Part shown: positions 27,285 to 35,934 of the stretch, in pieces | Numbering within the stretch: position 1 is the stretch's first letter | How the letters are laid out: each line of letters begins with the position of its first letter | NCBI RefSeq assembly: GCF_029504735.1 | Contig: NZ_JAQFIP010000005.1 | Span: 186,001-250,000 of the forward strand | Source: Ereboglobus sp. PH5-10 | GTDB lineage: Bacteria > Verrucomicrobiota > Verrucomicrobiia > Opitutales > Opitutaceae | Reading direction: 5' to 3' | Length of the DNA: 64,000 nt | Notes under the pieces: generated by a model | Database searches by the model: none | The model's input: the letters and a program-made list of their open reading frames with translations, nothing else | Told to the model about the DNA's origin: nothing | Position numbers and translations under genes: made by a program

Positions 27285-28622
27285 TCAGATTTCCCAGCGC
27301 CCGCCCTTTCCGAAAAGGCCGTCGATGCAGGCGTCGAACAGCCCGGTGTAGTGGGCGAGGTCGAGCACGGTGACGCGGTTGCGCAACATCGGGGCGACGG
27401 TCAGCGCGCGGCGTAATTGCGCGCGGCTCGCGCCGACATCCTCCGGCTCCGCGGGCGCGCCCGCAAGCCGCAGCAGACGCTGCGCCTCGGCAACGGGAAG
27501 CAGTTGTTTTTCCAGGCGCGGCTTGAGCGCGGCCCAGTTTTGCTTCACCAGGGCGAGCTTGGCGGCGAGCTGCTCCTTGTTGATGTATTTCGCACGGCTC
27601 TCGGAAAGCACGCGATCTCGAAACACCGTGCCGCCAAACTCGGCCATCGCGTCCGACTCCACCTTGGCGAGCTCCGGCCACGCTGCGCAACAGCGCTCGA
27701 TGTCGAGCGCGGCGAGATCGTGCTTAAAGAGCTGCTCGTAAAACGCGAGGATGGCGACGGTGCCGACGGCGACTTGAAAACCGTGCGACACGCCGTGGCC
27801 GCGATAACGGTGCCCCTCCATGTCCCAGAGGTGGCTGATGTAATGCTCCGCGCCGGACGCGGGACGGCTGATGCGCGAGTATTGCATGGCGAAGCCGGCG
27901 AGCATCAAGCCCTCGACGAGTTTTCCGAGAGCGACGGCATCGCCCGAGCGCACGCCGGCGGGATCGCCGAGCGCGTCGGCGAGGCCGCCCTGCACGATGT
28001 CCCACGCGCGCGGAATGATCGGCTCCACGGCGAGCATGTCGGCCACGAGCCAGTCGCCGCCGGCGGTGACTTTTGAAAACAAATCGGCGTATCCGGCGGC
28101 GGTCATGTCAGCCGGCGCGCGCGCAAAAATGTCGAGGTCGGCAAGCACGGCGCGCGGCGCGGGGCAGTTGAAGGTTTGCTTCGCGCCGTCGGCGGTGATG
28201 GACGCGCCGAACGAGGTGTAGCCGTCCATCGAGGCGGCGGTGCCGACGATCATGTAGGGCCGCTCCACGAGGTGCGCGGCGAGTTTGCAAAGGTCGTTCA
28301 CGGTGCCGGAGCCGACGGCGACGGGAATCGCGTCGGTGGCGCGCAGGCGCTCCGCGAGCGCCTCGACGTGGCGGTATTCGGCGTGCATTTCCGGTTCGGA
28401 AAACACAAACGCCTCGTCCTGCGGCACGCCGCCCTGGCGCAAAAACTCCGCCACATCGCGCCCGGCGATGCCGAACGTGGTGGTGTCGGCGACAATGAGC
28501 GCGCGCTTGTCGCCGAACTGTTCCTTGAACAGCGGCGCGGCCTCGCGCAGAACACCGCGCCCGACCAAGAGCGCCTTGGTGTCGGTTGCGGCCTTTAGTG
28601 CATTTTCAACATTGGGTGTCAT
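27285..28622 (-). CDS. egsA: sn-Glycerol-1-phosphate dehydrogenase (AraM/EgsA family)
   Basis: A 445-aa cytoplasmic enzyme of the iron-containing alcohol dehydrogenase / dehydroquinate-synthase fold. Members interconvert dihydroxyacetone phosphate and sn-glycerol-1-phosphate with NAD(P)H. Visible features are the nucleotide-binding GSGTVND (104-110), TAASMDGYTSFG (128-139), and the metal ligands Asp180 (GYADLFSK), His260 (GAEHYISH) and His280 (GHGVSHGF), in the AraM pattern. The start at 28622 gives a full-length protein. In this locus it may run in the oxidising direction on imported glycerol-1-phosphate (inference); a biosynthetic role is the alternative. Repeat D copies flank it on both sides. 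Confidence 0.85.
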   Translation of the reverse strand: MTPNVENALKAATDTKALLVGRGVLREAAPLFKEQFGDKRALIVADTTTFGIAGRDVAEFLRQGGVPQDEAFVFSEPEMHAEYRHVEALAERLRATDAIPVAVGSGTVNDLCKLAAHLVERPYMIVGTAASMDGYTSFGASITADGAKQTFNCPAPRAVLADLDIFARAPADMTAAGYADLFSKVTAGGDWLVADMLAVEPIIPRAWDIVQGGLADALGDPAGVRSGDAVALGKLVEGLMLAGFAMQYSRISRPASGAEHYISHLWDMEGHRYRGHGVSHGFQVAVGTVAILAFYEQLFKHDLAALDIERCCAAWPELAKVESDAMAEFGGTVFRDRVLSESRAKYINKEQLAAKLALVKQNWAALKPRLEKQLLPVAEAQRLLRLAGAPAEPEDVGASRAQLRRALTVAPMLRNRVTVLDLAHYTGLFDACIDGLFGKGGRWEI

Positions 28623-28649
28623 GGGAAAGTAATAAATTAATGCTCTTTA

Positions 28650-28945
28650 AATAAAAGAGCCGTGGAATGAAGCCCAACGGGCTTCCGTCCTTTAGCCCGG
28701 GGTTGCGAGCGTGGCGAGCTACCCCGGGAATAATGAATATAACAACCAACCCCAACGGGGTTGCGGCCTGTTTGTTTTGTTTGCGAGTCTTGCGCCATCA
28801 GAGGACACAACCCCTTCAGGGTTGTGTTTTCTTTTTTACCATACCCGGGGTAGGCGCTCGCAGATCGCGCCAACCCCGGGCTAAAGGACTCATCCCCTTT
28901 GGGGATGCGCGCGCGCTCGTTTTGAAATTTCATGCCGGTGCGGTG
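28650..28945 (+). repeat. Multi-hairpin 300-bp repeat D, copy 2
   Basis: Same series of short palindromes and same orientation as copy 1, between the first metallo-beta-lactamase-fold gene and egsA. It differs by scattered substitutions and a slightly longer spacer near 28790. Confidence 0.9.
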
Positions 28946-28953
28946 TTTGTTTC

Positions 28954-30207
28954 TCAGCGCGATTTGTAGGGACCGTAAACGGCCTTCACGCGGCCGCTCT
29001 CGTTGGTCTCGTCGAGAACATACACGTTATACTCGGCCCCGCCCGGCTTGACGCGGATGACGACATGGCCGGGAGGCGGCACTTTCGGGTCAAGCCGCTT
29101 GGACAGTTGCATGGCCTCCGGCTGGTTGGTGATAAAAATGTCGCGCGCGCCGGGCCAGATCGCCTTGGACTGCATACGGCGATAGGTGCCGAGCGCCACA
29201 TGCGAGGTGAACCAAGTGGCCACGACAATCACCCTCGGACGCAGCGAGCCGAGGAAAAACGCGCTGTTCGCATCGTAGTAGGCGTGATGGTTGGCCTTCA
29301 TCACATCGACGGGGCCGGTGACGAGCGCGACGGGCCGCTCGATGTCCTTCCAGCGGTCGGCTTCCGAGGCGGTGTCCGTTCCGTTCACGCTGAGGTCGCC
29401 GCCGGAAAAATAGTCGAACGCGCCGTAGGACAAACGAAAGGCGATGCTGCACGCGTTCTCGATAATCGCGCCCGGCGGCACGTCCTTCGGATCGGGGAAA
29501 TGGTTTTGCGTGTCCGAGCCGAAACCCGTCCAGACAACGCCGTTGGCGGCGAGGTTGCGTATCTCGAAGTTCGGATACTTCGCGGGGTTGTTGCGCATCA
29601 CGAGCTGGTCGTTCACGCCGGCGTTGAACCGCTCGGCCTTCACGCCTTTGTTCGCAATTTGCCAGTCCAGAAATTTCCGGTAGTTGGCGACCACGGCGCC
29701 TTTTTGCGGCGCGGGAAAGTCGTAATCGGGCCAGCCGCGGTCGAGTATTTTTTCAAACGAAACATGCTCGGCAAGCTCGGTGAGGCCGATGCGCTTGTAG
29801 GCGCCGGAGGCGGCAAGCGGCGTGTGTTTTTTGGGGCTTCCGATGTGGTCGCCGTGCAGGTGCGAAACCAGCACGTAATTGAGCGCGTCGCCCGGCGCAT
29901 TCTTCGTCGCGCGCTTGACGTAGCGCGCGATCCACTCGCCCGCCTGGCGCGTGCCGTCGGGCAGTGTGGCGAGGCGGTTGGCGTCCGGGTTGCCATGGTC
30001 GCCGGCGTCCACGAGCAGCGTCGTGCCGTCGGGCATGATGATGAGTGACGACTCGCCGGCGCCGATGTTGATGTAGTGGATGTCGAGATGGCCCTCGCTC
30101 CACAAGGGCAGTTGGTCGCCAACCTTGGCGTCCGCCGCGCGGGCGGCGGGGATGATGGCGGCGGAAAAAACGAGGAGCGCGACGATGCTGCGGGTAAATG
30201 TTTTCAT
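28954..30207 (-). CDS. Secreted metallo-beta-lactamase-fold hydrolase, paralogue 1
   Basis: A 417-aa protein with a signal peptide ending IIPAARA. The mature part opens with the ComEC-like strand pair LDIHYINIGAGESSLIIMPDGTTLLVDAG and then the metal motif HLHGDH (His116, His118, Asp120, His121). Further down are SGGDLS and KANHHAYYD, supplying the later metal ligands. It should be a periplasmic hydrolase with two metals. Phosphodiesters are the best guess from context and fold. It is nearly identical in its mature part to paralogue 2 (30241) and belongs to a run of five. Confidence 0.82.
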   Translation of the reverse strand: MKTFTRSIVALLVFSAAIIPAARAADAKVGDQLPLWSEGHLDIHYINIGAGESSLIIMPDGTTLLVDAGDHGNPDANRLATLPDGTRQAGEWIARYVKRATKNAPGDALNYVLVSHLHGDHIGSPKKHTPLAASGAYKRIGLTELAEHVSFEKILDRGWPDYDFPAPQKGAVVANYRKFLDWQIANKGVKAERFNAGVNDQLVMRNNPAKYPNFEIRNLAANGVVWTGFGSDTQNHFPDPKDVPPGAIIENACSIAFRLSYGAFDYFSGGDLSVNGTDTASEADRWKDIERPVALVTGPVDVMKANHHAYYDANSAFFLGSLRPRVIVVATWFTSHVALGTYRRMQSKAIWPGARDIFITNQPEAMQLSKRLDPKVPPPGHVVIRVKPGGAEYNVYVLDETNESGRVKAVYGPYKSR

Positions 30208-30240
30208 GATCTTTTTTGGGTATGAAATTTTATTTTTTCC

Positions 30241-31491
30241 TTAGCGCGATTTGTAGGGGCCGCGGACGGATTTCACGCGGCCGCTTTCGTTGGTTTCCTC
30301 AAGGACATAAACATAATACTCGTCGCCGCCCGGCTTCACGCGAATGACGACATGCCCCGGGGGCGGGCCTTTCGGGTCGAGGCGCGAGGCCAGTTTCATG
30401 GCCTCGGGCTGGTTGGTGATGAAGATGTCGCGCGCGCCGGGCCAGATCGCCTTGGACTGCATCCGGCGGTAGGTGCCGAGATCCACATGGGAGGTGAACC
30501 AAGTGGCCACGACGATCACGCGCGGGCGCAGCGACTTGAGGAAAAACGCGCTGTTCGCGTCGTAATAGGCGTGGTGGTTGGCCTTCATCACATCAACCGG
30601 TCCGGTGACGAGCGCGACGGGCCGCTCGATGTCCTTCCACATGTCGCCGACCGAGCCGGTGTCGGTTCCATTCACGCTGAGATCGCCGCCGGAAAAATAA
30701 TCAAACGCGCCATAGGACAGGCGAAATGCGATGCTGCAATTGTTCTCGATAATCGCGCCCTTTGCCACGTCCTTCGGATCGGGCAAATGGTTGCGCGTAT
30801 TCGCGCCGACGCCCGTCCAGACAACGCCGTTGGAGGCAAGGTTGCGAATCTCGAAGTTCGGATATTTCGCGGGGTTGTTGCGCATCACGAGCTGGTCGTT
30901 CACGCCGACGTTGAAGCGCTCGGCCTTCACGCCCTTGTTTGCAATCTGCCAGTCGAGGAACTTGCGGTAGTTTGTGACCACGCCGGTTTTCACCGGCGCG
31001 GGAAAATCGTAATCGGGCCAGCCGCGGTCGAGTATTTTTTCAAACGAAACATGCTCCGCAAGCTCGGTGAGGCCGATGCGCTTGTAGGCGCCGGAGGCGG
31101 CAAGCGGCGTGTGTTTTTTGGGGCTTCCGATGTGGTCGCCGTGCAGGTGCGAAACCAGCACGTAATTGAGCGCGTCGCCCGGCGCGTTCTTCGTCGCGCG
31201 CTTGACGTAGCGCGCGATCCACTCGCCCGCCTGGCGCGTGCCGTCGGGCAGCGTGGCGAGATGGTAGGCGTCCTTGTTGCCGTGGTCGCCGGCGTCCACG
31301 AGCAGCGTCGTGCCGTCGGGCATGATGATGAGCGACGATTCACCCGAGCCGATGTTGATGAAGTGGATGTCGAGATGACCCTCGCTCCACAACGGCAGTT
31401 GGTCGCCAACCTTGGCGTCCGCCGCGTGAGCGGAGGAAATCCCAAATCCCAAAATCACAAATCCCAAAAAAATCCCAAATTTCGAAATCAC
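30241..31491 (-). CDS. Secreted metallo-beta-lactamase-fold hydrolase, paralogue 2, with a repeat-derived signal peptide
   Basis: A near twin of paralogue 1 from ADAKVGDQLPLWSEGHLDIH onwards, with the same HLHGDH metal motif. Its N-terminus is unrelated to the other four. The hydrophobic leader SKFGIFLGFVILGFGIS followed by SAHA is encoded by the inner half of an inverted-repeat element (31439-31640). I place the start at GTG 31491, which gives 416 aa, matching the 417 aa of paralogue 1, and a normal signal-peptide n-region. An in-frame ATG at 31590 would add 33 polar residues also encoded by the element. The stop is 33 nt before paralogue 1. Confidence 0.78.
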   Translation of the reverse strand: MISKFGIFLGFVILGFGISSAHAADAKVGDQLPLWSEGHLDIHFINIGSGESSLIIMPDGTTLLVDAGDHGNKDAYHLATLPDGTRQAGEWIARYVKRATKNAPGDALNYVLVSHLHGDHIGSPKKHTPLAASGAYKRIGLTELAEHVSFEKILDRGWPDYDFPAPVKTGVVTNYRKFLDWQIANKGVKAERFNVGVNDQLVMRNNPAKYPNFEIRNLASNGVVWTGVGANTRNHLPDPKDVAKGAIIENNCSIAFRLSYGAFDYFSGGDLSVNGTDTGSVGDMWKDIERPVALVTGPVDVMKANHHAYYDANSAFFLKSLRPRVIVVATWFTSHVDLGTYRRMQSKAIWPGARDIFITNQPEAMKLASRLDPKGPPPGHVVIRVKPGGDEYYVYVLEETNESGRVKSVRGPYKSR

Positions 31492-31640
31492 GAAATTCCA
31501 AAGGGCGAGGCTGCGCCTCGTCGGGCAGACTTGGCAGTCTGCGTTACGTCCGGCATCGTATGCTGCTTGTATTTTTTGAGATTTTGTCATTTGGATTTTC
31601 GGGATTTTTTTGGGATTTGTGATTTTGTAATTTGGGATTT
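31439..31640. repeat. MITE-like inverted-repeat element over the 5' end of paralogue 2
   Basis: About 55-60-bp imperfect inverted repeats rich in ATCCCAAA/TTTGGGAT (31439-31503 and 31590-31640) flank a core that contains, in reverse complement, the repeat F sequence also found at 1972 and 3018. The element spans the 50-nt gap to paralogue 3 and the whole region where the signal peptide of paralogue 2 is encoded. Confidence 0.82.
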
Positions 31641-32894
31641 TTACCGCGATTTGTAGGGGCCGTGGACGGATTTCACGCGGCCGCTCTCGTTGGTTTCCTC
31701 CAGGACATAAACGTAATACTCGTCGCCGCCCGGTTTCACGCGGATGACTATGTGGCCGGGGGGCGGGCCTTTTTTGTCAATTTGCGTGACCAGCCTGGTG
31801 GCCTCGGGCTGGTTGGTGATGAAAATATCGCGCGGGCCGGGCCAAGTTTTTCCGGACTTCATGAGGCGGTAGATGTTGATGGACGGCTGGGCGATGTGCC
31901 ACGTATCAATGACGATCACCCGGGGGCGCAGCGTGCCGAGGAAGAACGCGCTGCCCGCGTCGCGGTAGCCGTGGTGGCCGGCTTTCATCACATCGACGGG
32001 GCCGGTGACAAGCGCGACCGGACGCTCAATATCCATCCACGGCTCGGCGCTTGAGGGAAATTCCATTCCGGCCACGCTGAGGTCGCCGCCTGAAAAATAG
32101 TCGAACTCCCCGTAGGAAAGACGGAAGGCAATGCTGCAATTGTTTTCAATGATCGCGCCCTTAGCCACGTCCTTCGGGTCGGGAAAATGATTGCGCGTGT
32201 TCGTGCCCGCGCCCGTCCAGACAACGCCGTTGGCCGCGATGTTGCGGATTTCAAAGCTGGGATATTTCGCGGGATTCTTGCGCAACACAATCTGGTCTTT
32301 CACGCCGACGTTGAAGCGCTCCGCTTTCGCGCCCTTGTTCGCGATCTGCCAGTCCACGAACTTGCGGTAGTTTGCCATCATCGCGCCCTTGAGCGGCTCG
32401 GGGAAATTGTAATCGGGCCAGCCGCGGTCGATTATTTTTTCAAACGCGACATGCTCGGCGACCTCGGTGAGCCCGGCGAGTTTGTAGTCCCCGGCGGATG
32501 AATCCCTGGAGGTTTTCGTCAGTTTGCCCATGTGGTCGGAATGAAAATGGGTGAGCAGCACGTAATTGAGCGCGCGTCCCGGCGTGCCGGCGGTCGCGCG
32601 GCTGATGTAGCGGGCGATCCACTCGCCCGGCAGGCGCGAGTCATCGGGCAGCGCGTCAAGGAGGCTGCCGCCCTTGGCGGCGATGTCGCCGGCGTCCACA
32701 AGCATCGTCGTGCCGTCGGGCATGATGATGAGCGACGACTCGCCCTTGCCGGTGTTGATGTGATGAATGTCGAGGCAGCCCTCGCTCCACAACGGAAGCG
32801 TGTCGCCAGCCTTGACGGCGCCGGCGCGCGCGGCGGGGATTGAGACGGCGGCAAAAGTGAAAAGCGCGATGATGCTGCGAGTGAGTGTTCTCAT
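31641..32894 (-). CDS. Secreted metallo-beta-lactamase-fold hydrolase, paralogue 3
   Basis: 417 aa with a signal peptide (RSIIALFTFAAVSIPAARA). The LDIHHINTGKGESSLIIMPD strand pair is followed by the metal motif HFHSDHMG and the later SGGDLS and KAGHHGYRDA boxes. It is closer to paralogues 4 and 5 (HHINTG, HFHxDH) than to 1 and 2 (HxINIG, HLHGDH), which marks two subgroups within the array. The start ATG at 32894 matches the paralogues. Predicted periplasmic hydrolase; substrate unknown. Confidence 0.82.
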   Translation of the reverse strand: MRTLTRSIIALFTFAAVSIPAARAGAVKAGDTLPLWSEGCLDIHHINTGKGESSLIIMPDGTTMLVDAGDIAAKGGSLLDALPDDSRLPGEWIARYISRATAGTPGRALNYVLLTHFHSDHMGKLTKTSRDSSAGDYKLAGLTEVAEHVAFEKIIDRGWPDYNFPEPLKGAMMANYRKFVDWQIANKGAKAERFNVGVKDQIVLRKNPAKYPSFEIRNIAANGVVWTGAGTNTRNHFPDPKDVAKGAIIENNCSIAFRLSYGEFDYFSGGDLSVAGMEFPSSAEPWMDIERPVALVTGPVDVMKAGHHGYRDAGSAFFLGTLRPRVIVIDTWHIAQPSINIYRLMKSGKTWPGPRDIFITNQPEATRLVTQIDKKGPPPGHIVIRVKPGGDEYYVYVLEETNESGRVKSVHGPYKSR

Positions 32895-32938
32895 GATTTT
32901 TTTGGGGATGAAATTTTTGTTTTAATTAAGGCGTGTGA

Positions 32939-33241
32939 AATAAAAGGGACATTGAATGAAGCCCAACGGGCTTCTGTCCATTAGCCCAGGGTTGCGAGCT
33001 TCGCGAGCTACCCTGGGAATAACGAACACAACAAACAACCCCAACGGGGTTGTGGCCTGTGTGTCCGGCATGCGTTTTCAGAGGATGCAACCCTTTCAGG
33101 GTTGTGGGTTCTTTTTTACAAAACCCGGGGTAGGCGCTCGCAGCTCGCGCCAACCCCGGGCTAATGGATGCATCCCCGTTGGGGATGGGAAAACGGCAAT
33201 TCCGTGTTTTCATGTCGGTATTATTATGCACTCCCTAATAA
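32939..33241 (+). repeat. Multi-hairpin 300-bp repeat D, copy 3
   Basis: The third copy of repeat D, between paralogues 3 and 4 of the metallo-beta-lactamase-fold array, in the same orientation as the others and with the same order of palindromes. Confidence 0.9.
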
Positions 33242-34501
33242 TTACCGTGACTTGTAGGGGCCGTGGACGGATTTTACGCGGCCGCTCTCGTTGGTTTCCT
33301 CGATGACATAAACGCTGTATTCGGCACCGCCCGGTTTCACGCGGATGACGACGTGGCCGGGGGGCGGGCCTTTTTTGTCGAGGCGCGTGGCCAGTTGAGC
33401 GGCCTCGGGCTGACTGAGGAGAAACAAGTCGCGCGCGCCGGGCCACGTCTTCTTTGACTGCATTCGGCGGTAGGTGTTGATGGAGGGCTGCGCGACGTTC
33501 CAGATGGGGATGACGACCACGCGCGGGCGCAGCACGCTGAGGAAAAACGGGCTGTTCGAATCGCGGTAGGCGTGGTGGTTGGCCTTCATCACATCGACGG
33601 GGCCGGTGACGAGCGCGACGGGACGCTCGATGTCGATCCACTGATCGGCGGTCGAGGCGGTTTCCAAGTCGAGCACGCTGAGGTCGCCCCCGGAAAAATA
33701 ATCAAACGCGCCGTAGGAAAGGCGGAAGGCGGCGCTGCAATTGTTCTCGATGATCGCGCCCTTCGCCACGTCCTTCGGGTCGGGAAAATGGTTGCGCGTG
33801 TTTGTGCCGACGCCCGTCCAGACGACGCCGTTGACGGCGAGGTTGCGGATCTCGAAGTTCGGGTATTTCGATGGATTGTGGCGCGGCGCGAGCTGGTCGG
33901 TCACGCCGGCGTTGAAGCGCTCCACTTTCACGCTCTTGTTCGCTATCTGCCAGTCAAGGAACTTGCGGTAGTTGGCGACCATCGCGCCCGGCGCGCCTTT
34001 CTGTGGCGCGGGGAAATCGTATTCGGGCCAGCCGCGGTCGATAATTTTTTCGATCGCCACATGCTCGGCGACCTCGGTGACGCCGGCGAGTTTGTAGCCG
34101 CCGGGCTCGGTGATTTTTGAGTTCTTCGACGGGTCGCCCAAGTGGTCGGAGTGAAAATGCGTGACGAGCATGTAATTGAGCGCGCGCGACGGCGTGCCCG
34201 CGCCCGCCCGCTTGATGTAACGCGCGATCCATTCGCCGGGCTCGCGCGTCTCGTCGGGCAGCGTGCCGATGATGTAGGGTTTCTTCGCGTTGCTCACGCC
34301 GGCATCCACGAGCAGCGTCGTGCCGTCGGGCATGATGATAAACGACGACTCGCCGCGTCCGGTGTTGATGTGGTGGATGTCGAGGCAGCCCTCGCTCCAC
34401 GGCGGCAGGGTGCCGCCGGCCTTGACGGCGTCGGCGCGGGCGGGGAAAAAACAAGCTGTGAAAACGAAGAGTGTGATGATGCTGCGCAACTGTGTCTTCA
34501 T
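33242..34501 (-). CDS. Secreted metallo-beta-lactamase-fold hydrolase, paralogue 4
   Basis: 419 aa, signal peptide ending FFPARA. LDIHHINTGRGESSFIIMPD leads to HFHSDHLG, then SGGDLSV and KANHHAYRDS. All visible metal-binding residues of the fold are kept, so this looks like an active enzyme, not a decayed copy. The gene is separated from paralogue 3 by repeat D and from paralogue 5 by only 40 nt, consistent with cotranscription of 4 and 5. Confidence 0.82.
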   Translation of the reverse strand: MKTQLRSIITLFVFTACFFPARADAVKAGGTLPPWSEGCLDIHHINTGRGESSFIIMPDGTTLLVDAGVSNAKKPYIIGTLPDETREPGEWIARYIKRAGAGTPSRALNYMLVTHFHSDHLGDPSKNSKITEPGGYKLAGVTEVAEHVAIEKIIDRGWPEYDFPAPQKGAPGAMVANYRKFLDWQIANKSVKVERFNAGVTDQLAPRHNPSKYPNFEIRNLAVNGVVWTGVGTNTRNHFPDPKDVAKGAIIENNCSAAFRLSYGAFDYFSGGDLSVLDLETASTADQWIDIERPVALVTGPVDVMKANHHAYRDSNSPFFLSVLRPRVVVIPIWNVAQPSINTYRRMQSKKTWPGARDLFLLSQPEAAQLATRLDKKGPPPGHVVIRVKPGGAEYSVYVIEETNESGRVKSVHGPYKSR

Positions 34502-34541
34502 GGTTTTGGGGAATGTGGTGATACCAGTGTGATGCTATTTT

Positions 34542-35783
34542 CTATCGTGATGTGTAGGGGCCGTGGACGGACTGGACGCGGCCGCTCTCGTCGGTGTCGG
34601 TCACGCGATAAACAAAATATTTTTCGCCGCCGGGGCTGACGCGGACGACGACATGGCTGTGGACGCTTACCTTTTCGGGCTTTTCGTTCATGGCCAGCGC
34701 GGTCGCCTCCATGAGGTTTGTCGCAAAGACATCCGGGCGTTCGGGAAAGAGAGCCTTGTCGCGCAGGCGGCGCCACACGTTCATGGACGGCTGGCTGGCG
34801 CCGAGGGTGTCGATGATTACCACCCGAGGGCTGAGGGCGCGCATGAAGTCGGGGCCGTTGGCGTCGTAATTGCCGTGATGGTTTGCCTTGATGACATCCA
34901 CGCGGCCTGAGGCCCTGGCGACTTCCGCCTCGATGTTGACGCCGCCGGTTTCTGCGCCCCTGCAATCGAGGTCGCCGCCGCTGAAATACTTAAACTTTCC
35001 GTAGGCCAGGCGAAAGGCGATGCTGCATTTGTTTCCGCTGGTCGTGTGCTCACCGAGGGCGTCGCGCGTTTCCGCGCCCGTGCCCGTCCAGACAATGCCG
35101 TCGTTGGAGAGGTTGCGGATTTCGAAGTTGGGATATTTCGCGGGGTTGTTGCCGAGGGTGATCTGGTTGTTGACGCCGACCTTGAAACGCTCCGCCTTCA
35201 TGCCCTTGTTCGCGATCTGCCAGTCCACGAACTTGCGGTAGTTTTTCATTTTCGCGTCATTCCACGGGCCGCCGCGCCCCTTGTAGTCGGGCCATGCGCG
35301 GTCGATGATTTTTTCAAAAGGAACGAAGTCCGCGACCTCGGTGATGCCGCTGGCCTTGTAGGGGCCGATGCGCGAGTCGGGCGTGTTTTTTGACAGCGCG
35401 CCCATGTGGTCGATATGGAAGTGCGAAAGCATCGCGTAGCTGACGGTTTTTTTCGGGGTCGCGCGCATGGCGCGCGCGATGTAGCGGGCGATCCACTCGC
35501 CGGGTGCGCGCGAGGCGTCGGGACGAGCCTCGGGGCTCCAGCGCGGTTTCTCGGCGACGGCGCCGGCGTCCACGAGCATCGTCGTGCCGTCGGGCATGAT
35601 GATAAACGAGGATTCGCCGCGTCCGGTGTTGATGTGGTGGATGTCGAGGCAGCCTTCGCTCCACGGCGGCAGCGGGTCGCCGACCTTGACGGACTCGGCG
35701 CGCGCGAAAGGGATGGCGGTGACGGAAAAAACGAGAAGGGCGAGAACGCGGGGAAGCAGTGTGTTTTGGGCGTTGGGTTTCAT
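34542..35783 (-). CDS. Secreted metallo-beta-lactamase-fold hydrolase, paralogue 5
   Basis: 413 aa from the ATG at 35783 (MKPNAQNTLLPRVLALLVF), which starts a good signal peptide; the longer frame upstream is translated from inverted-repeat element B. It has the LDIHHINTGRGESSF strand, HFHIDHMG metal motif, SGGDLDCRG and KANHHGNYDA boxes. It is the most diverged of the five in its middle section (a shorter acid-rich loop near ALGEHTTSGNKC). Substrate unknown. Confidence 0.8.
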   Translation of the reverse strand: MKPNAQNTLLPRVLALLVFSVTAIPFARAESVKVGDPLPPWSEGCLDIHHINTGRGESSFIIMPDGTTMLVDAGAVAEKPRWSPEARPDASRAPGEWIARYIARAMRATPKKTVSYAMLSHFHIDHMGALSKNTPDSRIGPYKASGITEVADFVPFEKIIDRAWPDYKGRGGPWNDAKMKNYRKFVDWQIANKGMKAERFKVGVNNQITLGNNPAKYPNFEIRNLSNDGIVWTGTGAETRDALGEHTTSGNKCSIAFRLAYGKFKYFSGGDLDCRGAETGGVNIEAEVARASGRVDVIKANHHGNYDANGPDFMRALSPRVVIIDTLGASQPSMNVWRRLRDKALFPERPDVFATNLMEATALAMNEKPEKVSVHSHVVVRVSPGGEKYFVYRVTDTDESGRVQSVHGPYTSR

Positions 35784-35796
35784 TGGGGGAATGGGT

Positions 35797-35900
35797 TTGT
35801 GGGGGCGCGCCTTGCGCGCGCCCTCGTTTGCGAAAGACTGCTTGCGCACGAAGCCCCAAAGCGGGCGGACGCGAGGGCGCACGCAAGGTGCGCCCCTACA
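35797..35900. repeat. Inverted-repeat element B, copy 2
   Basis: Same design and about the same length as the copy at 3731-3832: GGGGCGCGCCTTGCGCGCGC at one end and its near complement ending GCGCCCCTACA at the other, with a shared centre (TTGCGAA, then CCCCAAA). It lies between the 653-aa FAD oxidoreductase and paralogue 5. Confidence 0.78.
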
Positions 35901-35934
35901 TTGGTTGTTTCATGCGCGCGCGCGGTTTTCATAA

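Noticed and set aside
28954-35783. The five metallo-beta-lactamase-fold proteins as antibiotic-resistance enzymes
   Set aside because: They have the ComEC-like opening and surroundings of phosphoester genes; nothing points to beta-lactam hydrolysis.
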